Origin: Acidobacteriota bacterium
Lineage (GTDB): Bacteria > Pseudomonadota > Alphaproteobacteria > Caulobacterales > Hyphomonadaceae
Assembly (NCBI GenBank): GCA_016712445.1
Contig: JADJRB010000001.1
Span: 1,550,001-1,614,000, forward strand
Direction of reading: 5' to 3'
DNA: 64,000 nucleotides
How positions within the stretch are numbered: the stretch's first letter is position 1; every line of letters starts with the position of its first letter. Shown here one piece after another: positions 16,401 through 25,202 of this stretch. The notes below the pieces were generated by a model. The model worked only from the letters and a program-made list of their open reading frames with translations. It did no database searches and had not been told where the DNA came from. A program made the translations under genes and the position numbers.

Positions 16401-17176
16401 GTCAGGCCAAGCTTTCTCAGGCTTTCCGCCACGCCTTCCGTACGCGGGCGCATGTCGTCCGCGATATGGGCGTGGGTGGGGATGTAGAACAGGCCGAGGT
16501 CGAGACCTTTCAGGGCGATCTCGGCGCAGCGTTCCGGGCGGATAAGGGCGAGTTCCTTCGGCGCGGCGTCGAAGTCCGGCACGCCGGCGGCGATCAGCGG
16601 CGTATAGACCGCGCCTGGAAGGAGGACGTGCAGGTCCATCGTCTCTCCGGCCAGCTCCTCGCGCAGCCATTCGGCGAGGATCAGCACGCCGTGCTTGGAC
16701 GCGGCATAGGCGCTGATACGGCTGCGGCGCACACCGGCGGGAAGGCTGAGCGCATTTTCCGAGCTCGTAATCATCAGGCGTCCGCGCTTTCCGGCGGCGA
16801 TCAGGTGGGCGGCGTAAGCCTGCGCCATCCGGATCGGCGCGTGCATGTTGACGGCGAACAGGCGGTCCGTGTCCGGACCAAAGCTTTCCTTGAGGACCGG
16901 TCTGCGCAGGCCGGTGCCCGCATTGGCACAGACGAGATCAAGGCCGCCTTTCCAGGCCCAGGCCTCGGTGACCAGGGCGGCAGGCGCAGCTGGGTCGGAG
17001 AGGTCACTCACGATGGCAAGGCCGCCGAGATCGGCGGCGACCGACTGCGCGAGGTCGGCCTGGCGATCGGCGATGATGACATGTGCGCCGCGTGCGGCCA
17101 GACCTTCCGCCAGCGCTTTGCCGATGCCCGATGCGCCGCCGGTGACGAGTGCCACCTTGTCCTTGTACTCGATCAT
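16397..17176 (-). CDS. Short-chain dehydrogenase/reductase (SDR)
   Basis: 259 residues. The dinucleotide-binding motif is VALVTGGASGIGKALAEGL with an acidic residue at the end of strand 2 (IIADRQ), favouring NAD(H). The structural motif is CANAG and the catalytic residues are Ser in MITSSEN and Tyr/Lys in SAYAASKHG. SDRs oxidise or reduce alcohols and ketones; the substrate cannot be told. It lies 12 bases downstream of the zinc-ribbon gene on the same strand and may be part of the DUF2459-fucosidase-zinc ribbon operon. Confidence 0.9.
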   Translation of the reverse strand: MIEYKDKVALVTGGASGIGKALAEGLAARGAHVIIADRQADLAQSVAADLGGLAIVSDLSDPAAPAALVTEAWAWKGGLDLVCANAGTGLRRPVLKESFGPDTDRLFAVNMHAPIRMAQAYAAHLIAAGKRGRLMITSSENALSLPAGVRRSRISAYAASKHGVLILAEWLREELAGETMDLHVLLPGAVYTPLIAAGVPDFDAAPKELALIRPERCAEIALKGLDLGLFYIPTHAHIADDMRPRTEGVAESLRKLGLT

Positions 17177-17188
17177 CGATTTCCTCTT

Positions 17189-17422
17189 TCAGGCTGACAG
17201 TCGTTTTTCGATCCGGTGCAAGCCGCGGACTTGGCACGCCGGGCAGCGCACACGCGTGGTCGGGCGTCCCTTGCCTTTCCAGCGCACCCCGCCGAGGTCC
17301 CAGACTGAGCGGGCGTGGCCGCAGGCGGCGCAAACGGCTTTCCAGTCCTTCGACTCCTGCTCTGCTGCCGCGCGAAGGCGTTTTGGCAGGAGCAGGAGCA
17401 GAAAGCGCTGCAGCGTTGTCAT
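17189..17422 (-). CDS. Small zinc-ribbon protein, 77 aa
   Basis: 77 residues with two CxxC knuckles, CAACGH and CPACQV, separated by 25 residues, plausibly one zinc ribbon. The N-terminus RFLLLLLPKRL is hydrophobic but short and probably not a membrane anchor. Its ATG overlaps the fucosidase stop (AATGA), so it is translated from the same message. I do not recognise a named family. Confidence 0.65.
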   Translation of the reverse strand: MTTLQRFLLLLLPKRLRAAAEQESKDWKAVCAACGHARSVWDLGGVRWKGKGRPTTRVRCPACQVRGLHRIEKRLSA

Positions 17423-18543
17423 TCGCGCAGCACCTTGCCCAGCGCCCGGAGCGGCGCGGCCTGGATGTCGGGGATCGAGGCGTCGGCCATCGGGCCGATA
17501 TTGATGAGGAGGTTGCCGCGCTTTCCGGTAACGTCCCTGTAGAGCGCGACGAGCTCGTCGGCGCTCATGTAGTCGGATGGCAGTTCATCCGAATTGTACC
17601 CGAAGCCGAGACCGAGGCCGCGGCAGGATTCCCATTTCTGCTCTTTCGGGATCGCGCCGAGGCCGAACTCCACGCAGCGGAAGTCGCCGAAAGGGGCAGG
17701 GGTTTCTTCCTGTTGCCCGCCGGCGGTACGCGCTTTCAGCATCGCATTGAAGCTGGCGCGCGTTTCGGGGTCGCGCAAGGAATTGAAGAAGTCGGTCGCG
17801 GCGAGCCAGCGGTCGTTGGTGACGCCGTCGGGCACAGCGGCATAGTAATATTTGTGGAGTTCGACGACGCCGTCGATGTCCGGCCAGCAGATGTCGTTCC
17901 AGAAGACAGACGGCTTGTAGCGGTCGATCAGCTCCTTCGCCTGCGCGAGGGCGTAGGCGCGGTAGTCGTCCTCGGTGGGCACGCAGGCGAACATGTCGCC
18001 GATATTGGCGATCGGCGAGTTGCGGAAGGTCCAGTCGAGGCCGCCGGAATAGTAGACGCCAAAGCGCAGGCCGCGGGCGCGGACGGCGTCTGCAAGTTCG
18101 CCGACGAAGTCGCGCTCCGTGTTCCATCCGGGGCGGTGCGGATTGCGCACGCCGGTCGGCCAGAGGCAATAGCCGTCATGGTGCTTCGTGACGAAGACGA
18201 CGTACTTCGCGCCGGCCTCGACGAAGAAGTCGGCCCAGGCGTCCGCGTCGAAAGCTGCAGCTGCCGTATCGAATTCGGGCCGGAAGTCGGTAAAGGCCTT
18301 GTCGCCGTAGAGGCGCCGGTGGCGCTCGCGCGTGGCGCTGCCTTCCACGCGCATCGCGTTCTCATACCATTCCGAATACGGCGTCAGCACGGCGCTCATG
18401 TCGAAATCATCGCCCACCAGTTCGTGAATGGCGCGGCCGCGCGGGGCCCAGGCGGGAATCGTGAAGATGCCCCAGTGGATAAAGATGCCGAGCTGGGGCT
18501 TTGCGTACCAGTCCGGGCAGGGGCGCGCCTCGCCGTCAGCCAT
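17419..18543 (-). CDS. Alpha-L-fucosidase (GH29)
   Basis: 374 residues covering only the GH29 catalytic barrel. Recognisable blocks are LGIFIHWGIFTIPAWAPRG, EWYENAMR, the TKHHDGYCLWPT active-site segment and VFWNDICWPD, where D217 is the predicted nucleophile. It would release terminal L-fucose by a retaining mechanism. No signal peptide is present, so it appears cytoplasmic and would act on imported oligosaccharides. The C-terminal beta domain seen in many GH29 members is missing. It is sandwiched between a DUF2459 gene (8-base overlap) and a zinc-ribbon gene. Confidence 0.9.
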   Translation of the reverse strand: MADGEARPCPDWYAKPQLGIFIHWGIFTIPAWAPRGRAIHELVGDDFDMSAVLTPYSEWYENAMRVEGSATRERHRRLYGDKAFTDFRPEFDTAAAAFDADAWADFFVEAGAKYVVFVTKHHDGYCLWPTGVRNPHRPGWNTERDFVGELADAVRARGLRFGVYYSGGLDWTFRNSPIANIGDMFACVPTEDDYRAYALAQAKELIDRYKPSVFWNDICWPDIDGVVELHKYYYAAVPDGVTNDRWLAATDFFNSLRDPETRASFNAMLKARTAGGQQEETPAPFGDFRCVEFGLGAIPKEQKWESCRGLGLGFGYNSDELPSDYMSADELVALYRDVTGKRGNLLINIGPMADASIPDIQAAPLRALGKVLRE

Positions 18544-19252
18544 CAGTTTCTTCCTTGCGATTGGTGTTTTTCAGGGGCTTCGTAACGCTCCACGCGAACG
18601 GGGCGAACAATGCGCGCGGCAGGCCGGCCTTGCCGAGGGCGCTGGCGGTCCATTGGTTGCAGGTGTTGAACGGGCTGTAACGGCCCTTGGCGAGCAGCAG
18701 CAGCTCTCCGGGAACGGTCGTGTCGATCTGGCGATAGGCGCCTTCGCTGTCGCGCTTGAGGCTGCCCAGTATTTCATCGATCAGGACGCGCTTCGCCGCC
18801 TGGCCGCCGGGCAAGGGCTCGCAGACTTCGCGCACATCCGATCCGTAGACGGGCACGATGCGCATGGCGACCGGGTTCATGCCCGCGAGGGCGGAAAGCC
18901 CCCGGCCGATCGTGAGATCTTCCGGATACAGAACTTTCGTGAAGAAGACCGAATCGCCCCAGCCGAACAGGAGATAGGTGTCGCGCGGCAAATAGTCAGG
19001 AATATAGCCGCGCAGTTCCTTGCGCCAGTTGATGATCTCGCCGTCCAGCGGCAGCGCGATGTCGGTATGGAAGGCGGCCTCGCAAATGAAGGCAGCCGGC
19101 TTGCCCGGGGGCACCTGGCCGAGCTTGCCGCCCGTGTGAAACGCGCCGGCAAGCCAGGCCGCCCCCACGTACCAGAACGCGCACACACCGGATGCGAGGA
19201 GGGCGAGGCCACTCCAGCGTAGTCCGGTGAAAAACATGTTCCGCGCGTCCAC
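18536..19252 (-). CDS. DUF2459 family membrane-anchored protein, GTG start
   Basis: 238 residues with one N-terminal transmembrane segment (about 8-32) and a periplasmic domain. The DUF2459 signatures are visible: FHTDIALPL, YLLFGWGDSVFFT, and NTCNQWTASALGKAGLP near the C-terminus. Members are found near PHB/urease or envelope genes without established function; the invariant His, Asp and Cys suggest a cysteine-hydrolase-like fold. The GTG at 19252 is chosen because AGGGAG lies 5-6 bases before it. It is the first gene of the operon with the fucosidase. Confidence 0.82.
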   Translation of the reverse strand: MDARNMFFTGLRWSGLALLASGVCAFWYVGAAWLAGAFHTGGKLGQVPPGKPAAFICEAAFHTDIALPLDGEIINWRKELRGYIPDYLPRDTYLLFGWGDSVFFTKVLYPEDLTIGRGLSALAGMNPVAMRIVPVYGSDVREVCEPLPGGQAAKRVLIDEILGSLKRDSEGAYRQIDTTVPGELLLLAKGRYSPFNTCNQWTASALGKAGLPRALFAPFAWSVTKPLKNTNRKEETDG

Positions 19253-19356
19253 CCCGTCTCCCTCGGCGGCTGGAATGCAGATGAAAGCAAGCGATTGCAG
19301 CGCGCAAGCGAGATTCCGTTTGTTCCGTTTTTGTTCTTGTGATAATTCCCCAGCCC

Positions 19357-21042
19357 ATGATGCTGTCGCTTTCCATTCGTGATTTCGTGCTCATCTCCCG
19401 GCTCGATCTTTCGCCGGGAGAAGGCTTCACCGCGCTCACCGGGGAAACCGGGGCGGGCAAGTCAATCATCCTCGACGCCCTGTCGCTGGCGTTGGGCGGT
19501 CCGGCTGACCGATCCGTGATCCGGCACGGCGCCGCGCAGGCGAGTGTGACGGCGGAATTTGCGCCGCCTGCCAGCCACCCGGTCTGGGAACTGCTTGCCG
19601 CTCAGGGGGTCGAGGCGACGCAGGGCGAGTCGCTGACCCTGAAGCGCCTTGTGCGCGCCGAAGGTCCCGCAAGGGCTTTCATCAATGAACAACCAGTGGG
19701 TGCCGCGCTGCTGGCGGACGCGGGTGAGCTCCTGGTCGAAGTGCACGGCCAGCATGCGGCGTCGAGCTTACTGCGGCCGGCGGCCCACCGCAGGCTGCTC
19801 GACCAGTTTGCCGGGAATGAAGCCTTGCTCGCAGCCTGCGCGGCGACCCATGCGGCGCGCATCGAGGCACGCGATGCGCGGGCCCGCCTCGAAGCCGAAG
19901 CGCAATCGGCCGCCGAAACACAAGCCTGGCTGCGCGAGACGGTCGACGAATTGAACAGGCTGGCGCCGCAGGGCGGTGAAGCGACCCTGCTGGCCGGGCA
20001 GCGGGCCCAGCTGATGCAGTCCGAAAGGGTGCTGGAAGCCGTTGCAGAGGCCGCTGACGTGTTGGCAGGCGCAGGTATTGATGCTGCACTATCCAAGGCG
20101 TCGCGCGCTGCCGAGCGCATCCTGCGGCTGCCGGGATTCGAGAATGGGGAAGGCGTTTTGGCGGAGGCCGCCAAAGGCGCCTGCGACGCCATCGAGCGGG
20201 CCTTGATCGAAGTGCGTGAGGTCGAGAGCGCCGTGGCGCGGCTGGAACGCTTGCCGCTTGAGGCGGGCGACCTCGAAGGCGTGGAAGCGCGCCTTTTTGC
20301 GCTGCGGGCGATGGGGCGGAAACTGAATTGCGATCCAGACCTTCTGGACGTGCAGCGCAATGATCTGGCCGAGAGGCTGGACCTGATCGAGGCGGGCGAA
20401 GCGGGCATTGAAGCGGCGCGCAAGGTGGAACGGGCGGCCGAGGCGCGCTGGCACAGTGCGGCGCATGCGTTGACCGCCGCGCGCCGCGCAGCTGCGTCAC
20501 GGCTGGAAGCAGCGATCGCGGCCGAGTTGGCGCCCCTGAAGCTAGGGCGCGCCACCATTCGGGTGGCGCTCATCCCTTTGCCGGAGGCAGAGGCAGGTGC
20601 GGGCGGCGCCGAGCGGGCGGAATTCGAAGCCGAGACGAACAGCGGCGCCGGGTTCGGGCCGCTGCGCAAGGTGGCGTCCGGCGGCGAACTCGCCCGGGTT
20701 TCTCTGGCCCTCAAGTGCGCGCTTGCCGAAGCGGGCAGCGCGGGGACGCTCATATTCGACGAAGCGGACCAGGGCGTCGGCGGCGCAGTAGCGGCTGCCA
20801 TTGGGGAGAGGCTGGTCCGCCTGTCTGGCGCGCGGCAGGTGCTGGCTGTCACACACAGCCCTCAGGTCGCAGCGGCGGCAGACGCGCACTGGCTTGTGGA
20901 GAAATCTGCGAAGGCTGGCGGGACGCGGCTGACCACGCTAGATGCGGGGACAAGGCAGGAAGAAATTGCCCGCATGTTGTCCGGCGCCGAAATCACTGAC
21001 GAAGCGCGGGCCGCGGCCGGGAGGTTGTTGGAGGATGCATGA
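19357..21042 (+). CDS. recN: DNA repair protein RecN
   Basis: SMC-like ATPase that acts in double-strand break repair. 561 residues from the ATG at 19357. The Walker A GETGAGKS is at 29-36, a long coiled-coil-forming middle region runs from about 150 to 400, and the C-terminal half of the ATPase shows the signature VASGGELARVSLALK and Walker B TLIFDEADQGVGG. The length is typical. The stop overlaps the ligA start (ATGA), so these two repair and replication genes are co-translated. Confidence 0.95.
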   Translation: MMLSLSIRDFVLISRLDLSPGEGFTALTGETGAGKSIILDALSLALGGPADRSVIRHGAAQASVTAEFAPPASHPVWELLAAQGVEATQGESLTLKRLVRAEGPARAFINEQPVGAALLADAGELLVEVHGQHAASSLLRPAAHRRLLDQFAGNEALLAACAATHAARIEARDARARLEAEAQSAAETQAWLRETVDELNRLAPQGGEATLLAGQRAQLMQSERVLEAVAEAADVLAGAGIDAALSKASRAAERILRLPGFENGEGVLAEAAKGACDAIERALIEVREVESAVARLERLPLEAGDLEGVEARLFALRAMGRKLNCDPDLLDVQRNDLAERLDLIEAGEAGIEAARKVERAAEARWHSAAHALTAARRAAASRLEAAIAAELAPLKLGRATIRVALIPLPEAEAGAGGAERAEFEAETNSGAGFGPLRKVASGGELARVSLALKCALAEAGSAGTLIFDEADQGVGGAVAAAIGERLVRLSGARQVLAVTHSPQVAAAADAHWLVEKSAKAGGTRLTTLDAGTRQEEIARMLSGAEITDEARAAAGRLLEDA

Positions 21043-23144
21043 GCGCCGGAAAAGCTGCGAGCGCCCTGAGCGAGCCGGAAGCGGCAGCCGAACTCGCGCG
21101 GCTTGCGCGCGAGATCTCTGACGCGGACGCCGCCTATTACCAGAATGATGCGCCGACGCTGACCGATGCCGACTATGACGCGCTGCGCCGGCGTAATGCC
21201 GAAATCGAAGCAGCCTTTCCCCATCTGAAACGTGAAGACAGTCCTGCGGAGCGCGTCGGCGCCGAGGCAGGAGACGGCTTTGCCAAAGTGCGTCACGGCA
21301 CCCCGATGCTGTCGCTCGAGAATGCTTTCGATGACGAGGACGTCGCCGATTTCGCAACCCGCATCCGGCGGTTTCTTGGCCTCGACGCCGAGGCAGAGCT
21401 TGCCTTCACCGCCGAGCCGAAGATTGATGGTCTGTCGCTGAGCCTCACCTACGAGAAGGGCAGGCTGGTTCGCGCCGCCACGCGCGGCGATGGCCAGACC
21501 GGCGAAGACGTGACGGCGAATGCGCGCACCCTCAGCGACATTCCCGCGAAATTGTCGGGCAAGGGCTGGCCCGCCGAGATCGAGATCCGCGGAGAGATCT
21601 ACATGGCGAAGAGTGACTTCGCCGCCCTCAATGCCCGCGAGGGTGCAGCGGGCCGCAAGACGTTTGCAAACCCGCGCAATGCGGCCGCCGGCAGCCTCCG
21701 GCAGCTGGATGTGGAGATAACGAAATCCCGGCCGCTTCGCTTTTTCGCCTACGCCTGGGGCGCGGCGAGCGAGCCGTTTGCGCAAACCCAGGCTGGCGCG
21801 GTCGAAGCTTTCGGGCAATGGGGATTCGTCACCAATCCGCTTATGGTCCGTATAGAGACAGTTGACGAGGTGCTTGGCTACTATCGCCGGATCGAGGCAG
21901 AGCGCGCTGGTCTCGCGTATGACATCGACGGCGTCGTCTACAAGGTGGACCGGCTCGACTGGCAGCAACGGCTCGGCTTCGTCAGCCGGGCGCCGCGTTG
22001 GGCGATCGCGCACAAGTTTCCGGCTGAGAAGGCAACCACACGCCTCCTCGGCATTGATATTCAGGTCGGCCGTACGGGCTCCTTGACGCCGGTGGCGCGA
22101 CTTGAGCCCGTTACCGTCGGCGGAGTCGTCGTCTCCAATGCAACGCTGCACAACGAGGACGAGATCGCGCGCCTCGGCGTGAAGCCGGGAGACGTCGTCG
22201 AAATTCAGCGCGCCGGCGACGTGATCCCGCAAGTTCTCCGCGTTGTCACAGCCGGGAAGGGCCCCGCCTGGACCATGCCGCAGACGTGTCCGGCCTGCGG
22301 CTCGGCGGCCGTCCGCGAAGTTGATGAAGCAGGTGAGACCGATGTTCGCCGCCGCTGCACCGGGGGCCTCATCTGCCCTGCACAGGCGGTAGAGCGACTG
22401 AAACATTTCGTCTCGCGCAAGGCGCTCGACATCGACGGTCTCGGCGCACGGCAGATCGAATTGTTTTTTGAAAAGGGCGTCATGCGCGCGCCGCAGGACA
22501 TCTTCCGCCTGAAGACGAATATCGAGGCCGCTGGCCTGCCGGCGCTTGAGGAGTGGGATGGCTTTGGCGCGGCGTCCGCGAAGAAACTCTATGCGTCGAT
22601 TGACGCGCGCCGCAGCGTGCCTTTCGCGCGTTTCCTGAACGGTCTTGGAATCAGGCATGTCGGACAGACGACGTCGGGCCTGTACGCGCGCGGGTTCCTC
22701 AGCTGGCCTGCGTTCTGGGATGCTGTTACACGCGCGGCCGCTGAGGGCGCGGGGAGTGAAGCCTACGAAGAACTGACCGGCATCGACGGTATCGGCGCGG
22801 CGGCCGCCGAGGCGCTGATCCAGTTCGAGTCCGAACCGCACAACCGCGAAATGCTGGCGGCGCTGCTCGCCGAGATAGTCATCGAGGATGAAGTGCCCGC
22901 CGCCACCGACAGTCCGGTTGCCGGCAAGACGGTCGTGTTCACCGGCACGCTGGAGAAGATGACGCGCGATGAAGCCAAGGCGCGGGCAACGGCGCTAGGC
23001 GCCAAGGTCGCCGGCTCTGTTTCTGCCAAGACCGATATACTCGTCGCGGGGCCGGGCGCGGGATCGAAACTCGCCAAGGCGGAAGGCCTGGGTGTGCGGA
23101 CGATGACCGAGGCCGAGTGGCTGGCGCTGATCGGAGACGCCTGA
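21039..23144 (+). CDS. ligA: NAD-dependent DNA ligase
   Basis: Seals nicks between Okazaki fragments and during repair, using NAD as adenylate donor. 701 residues with all modules in order: Ia domain (DADAAYYQNDAPTLTDADYD, NAD binding), adenylation site K128-I-D-G, OB fold, a four-cysteine zinc finger (CPACGS to CTGGLICPAQ), helix-hairpin-helix repeats (about 480-590) and a C-terminal BRCT domain (PVAGKTVVFTGTLEKMTRDE). The start overlaps recN by four bases. Confidence 0.97.
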   Translation: MSAGKAASALSEPEAAAELARLAREISDADAAYYQNDAPTLTDADYDALRRRNAEIEAAFPHLKREDSPAERVGAEAGDGFAKVRHGTPMLSLENAFDDEDVADFATRIRRFLGLDAEAELAFTAEPKIDGLSLSLTYEKGRLVRAATRGDGQTGEDVTANARTLSDIPAKLSGKGWPAEIEIRGEIYMAKSDFAALNAREGAAGRKTFANPRNAAAGSLRQLDVEITKSRPLRFFAYAWGAASEPFAQTQAGAVEAFGQWGFVTNPLMVRIETVDEVLGYYRRIEAERAGLAYDIDGVVYKVDRLDWQQRLGFVSRAPRWAIAHKFPAEKATTRLLGIDIQVGRTGSLTPVARLEPVTVGGVVVSNATLHNEDEIARLGVKPGDVVEIQRAGDVIPQVLRVVTAGKGPAWTMPQTCPACGSAAVREVDEAGETDVRRRCTGGLICPAQAVERLKHFVSRKALDIDGLGARQIELFFEKGVMRAPQDIFRLKTNIEAAGLPALEEWDGFGAASAKKLYASIDARRSVPFARFLNGLGIRHVGQTTSGLYARGFLSWPAFWDAVTRAAAEGAGSEAYEELTGIDGIGAAAAEALIQFESEPHNREMLAALLAEIVIEDEVPAATDSPVAGKTVVFTGTLEKMTRDEAKARATALGAKVAGSVSAKTDILVAGPGAGSKLAKAEGLGVRTMTEAEWLALIGDA

Positions 23145-23156
23145 TCCGCAGACGGA

Positions 23157-23990
23157 CTATTTTCCGCCGGGAATGAGGCGCTGGATCAGGGTGCGTTTTT
23201 CCGAGGCGCTGACTGCGTCGAGATCGACGCCCTCACTGGTCAGGAGCCGGTAGCTCATCTTGTACCAGTCGCTGTCCGGGTAGTTGTACCCGAGCGTGGC
23301 GCCGGCCGCGAGCGCCTGGTCCTTGAGGCCAAGCGTCAGGTAGGCTTCGACGAGGCGATGCAAGGCTTCGGGCGCGTGGCCGGTCGTCTGGTAATTTTCG
23401 ACGACGCTGCGGAAACGGTTCACGGCGGACAGCGTCTGGTTTGTCCGCAGGTACCACCGGCCGACGGTCATTTCCTTGCCGGCCAGCTGATCGTTGACCA
23501 TGTCGAGCTTGATGCGCGCGTCCTTGGCATATTCGCTCTGCGGGAACCGGCGCACGATGTCGTTCAGGGCGTCGCGAGCGCGCTCTGTTGTAGCCTGGTC
23601 GCGGCCGACATCGACGATCTGGTCGAAGTAGCACAGCGCCGTCAGGTAATAGGCATATTCGGCTTCGGAGCCGCCGGGGTGCAGGGCGAGATAGCGCTCC
23701 GTGGCGGCCAGCGCGGTCGTGTAGTCGTGCGTCTTGTAAGATGCGTAGGCCGACATCACCATCGATTTGCGGGCCCACTCGGAATAGGGGTGCTGGCGCT
23801 CGACTTCGCCGAACAGCAGGATGGCGTCCTGGTAGTTCCGGTCGTCCAGCTCGCCGGCGGCCTGGTTGTAAAGTTGCTCGACCGGCCGCTCGACGTAGGC
23901 AAGCTCGGCGTTGCGCTTCGTGGACTGGCAGGCACTGAGCGCCAGGACGCAGGCGGCAATCGCGAGGGGAAGGGGGGTCAGTCTCGACAT
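23157..23990 (-). CDS. bamD: Outer-membrane assembly lipoprotein BamD
   Basis: Lipoprotein of the BAM complex that helps BamA insert beta-barrel proteins. 277 residues with signal SRLTPLPLAIAACVLALSAC and lipobox SAC. Five TPR-like repeats follow: ERPVEQLYNQAAGELDDRNY, HPYSEWARKSMVMSAYASY and FPQSEYAKDARIKLDMVNDQL are recognisable BamD segments. It lies downstream of lpxC in the same direction of transcription, a frequent alphaproteobacterial arrangement, and is convergent with ligA (12-base gap). Confidence 0.93.
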   Translation of the reverse strand: MSRLTPLPLAIAACVLALSACQSTKRNAELAYVERPVEQLYNQAAGELDDRNYQDAILLFGEVERQHPYSEWARKSMVMSAYASYKTHDYTTALAATERYLALHPGGSEAEYAYYLTALCYFDQIVDVGRDQATTERARDALNDIVRRFPQSEYAKDARIKLDMVNDQLAGKEMTVGRWYLRTNQTLSAVNRFRSVVENYQTTGHAPEALHRLVEAYLTLGLKDQALAAGATLGYNYPDSDWYKMSYRLLTSEGVDLDAVSASEKRTLIQRLIPGGK

Positions 23991-24106
23991 GAGGCGCGGC
24001 CTGTCTCTAGCGGCTTGGATCGGTTCAGGCTGATTGCTTAGCCCGAATAGAGCTGCCTTTCCAAGGGCCGAATGTCAGGACTGCGGGCGACGGCTGACGC
24101 GCCGTC

Positions 24107-25018
24107 TCAAACGGCGGCGCGCGCGTCTTCAACACGACCCGGCGCGCCGGCATCTTCCCAGCACCAGGCCGAAGGCGAAGCGAGCAGGGCGCGCACCAGT
24201 TTGTTGTTCAGCCCGTGGCCGGGCTGGACCGCGTCGTAGTCTCCGGCAATCGGCGCGCCGGCGAGCATCAGGTCGCCCACGGCGTCGAGCATCTTGTGAC
24301 GCACGAACTCGTCTTCGCTGCGCAGCCCTTCCGGGTTCATCACGCCGTCATCGCCGATGACCACGGCATTCTCGAGCGAGCCGCCGCGGGCAAGGCCCAT
24401 GGATTGCAGCATTTCAACGTCCCGCGCGAACCCGTAGGTGCGGGCGAAGGCAAGGTCGCGCGCAAACATGCCGGGCGCGAGGCGCATGGCCATCTGCTGT
24501 ACGCCGATATGCTGGTCGTCGTATTCGATGCGCGCCCGCAGCGTCAGCACATCGCCCTTGGAGGGCGACAGCGTTGCGTGTTTCGGGCCGTCGCGCACTT
24601 CAATGCGCTCAAGGATGCGAATGCGGCGGCGCGCAGCGCCCTGCGTCTTCGAGCCTGCCATCATCAGCAGTTCGTAGAACACTGACGACGAGCCATCCAT
24701 GATGGGCACTTCCGGTCCGTCGATCTCGACGCGCAAGTTATCGATTCCGACGCCGGCGACCGCCGCCAGCAGGTGCTCAACCACCGCAACGGTGACGCCA
24801 TGCTCGTTGGCAAGCGTGGTGCCAAGTTGCGTATCGGAAACGGACTCAGCGTGCGCCAGGATCTCACCGGTGCCGGGCGCCACGTCGGTACGAACGAAGC
24901 GTACGCCGGAATTGGCAGGCGCAGGCAACAGCGTCAGGCGGGCGCGCACACCTGAGTGAACGCCGACGCCGGCGCAGCTCACCGTGCGCGATATCGTCGT
25001 TTGCCGTTCACTTGCCAT
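24107..25018 (-). CDS. lpxC: UDP-3-O-acyl-N-acetylglucosamine deacetylase
   Basis: Committed step of lipid A synthesis: zinc-dependent deacetylation of UDP-3-O-acyl-GlcNAc. 303 residues from the ATG at 25018; an ATG at 25054 is also possible and neither has a strong ribosome site. Zinc ligands H82 (VVEHLLAA), H241 and D245 (HKMLDAVGD), and the catalytic H268 (GHGLNN) are all present, as is the GVGVHSG motif near the start. It lies 184 bases beyond the ftsZ stop on the same strand, the usual alphaproteobacterial position. Confidence 0.95.
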   Translation of the reverse strand: MASERQTTISRTVSCAGVGVHSGVRARLTLLPAPANSGVRFVRTDVAPGTGEILAHAESVSDTQLGTTLANEHGVTVAVVEHLLAAVAGVGIDNLRVEIDGPEVPIMDGSSSVFYELLMMAGSKTQGAARRRIRILERIEVRDGPKHATLSPSKGDVLTLRARIEYDDQHIGVQQMAMRLAPGMFARDLAFARTYGFARDVEMLQSMGLARGGSLENAVVIGDDGVMNPEGLRSEDEFVRHKMLDAVGDLMLAGAPIAGDYDAVQPGHGLNNKLVRALLASPSAWCWEDAGAPGRVEDARAAV

Positions 25019-25202
25019 GCTGCGAGAGGCCCTCAGACCGATTGGTAAAACCATGCAGCCTAGATGGCCTGTCCACCTCGTTCACTCAAAACACGGGATG
25101 TTTCGCCGTATTACAGCGCGAGGACGAATCCAGACTTAAGTAACTGAATCAAATGGATTTTATGTTGAAACATTTGTGTCGCCCGAAGGACACACCGCCG
25201 AT

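Noticed and set aside
14925..16670. Minus-strand open frame of 581 codons
   Set aside because: Shadow of the aminopeptidase P gene extending into the SDR gene; no domain signature.
20862..22841. Minus-strand open frame of 659 codons
   Set aside because: Shadow of ligA and the end of recN, both well supported.
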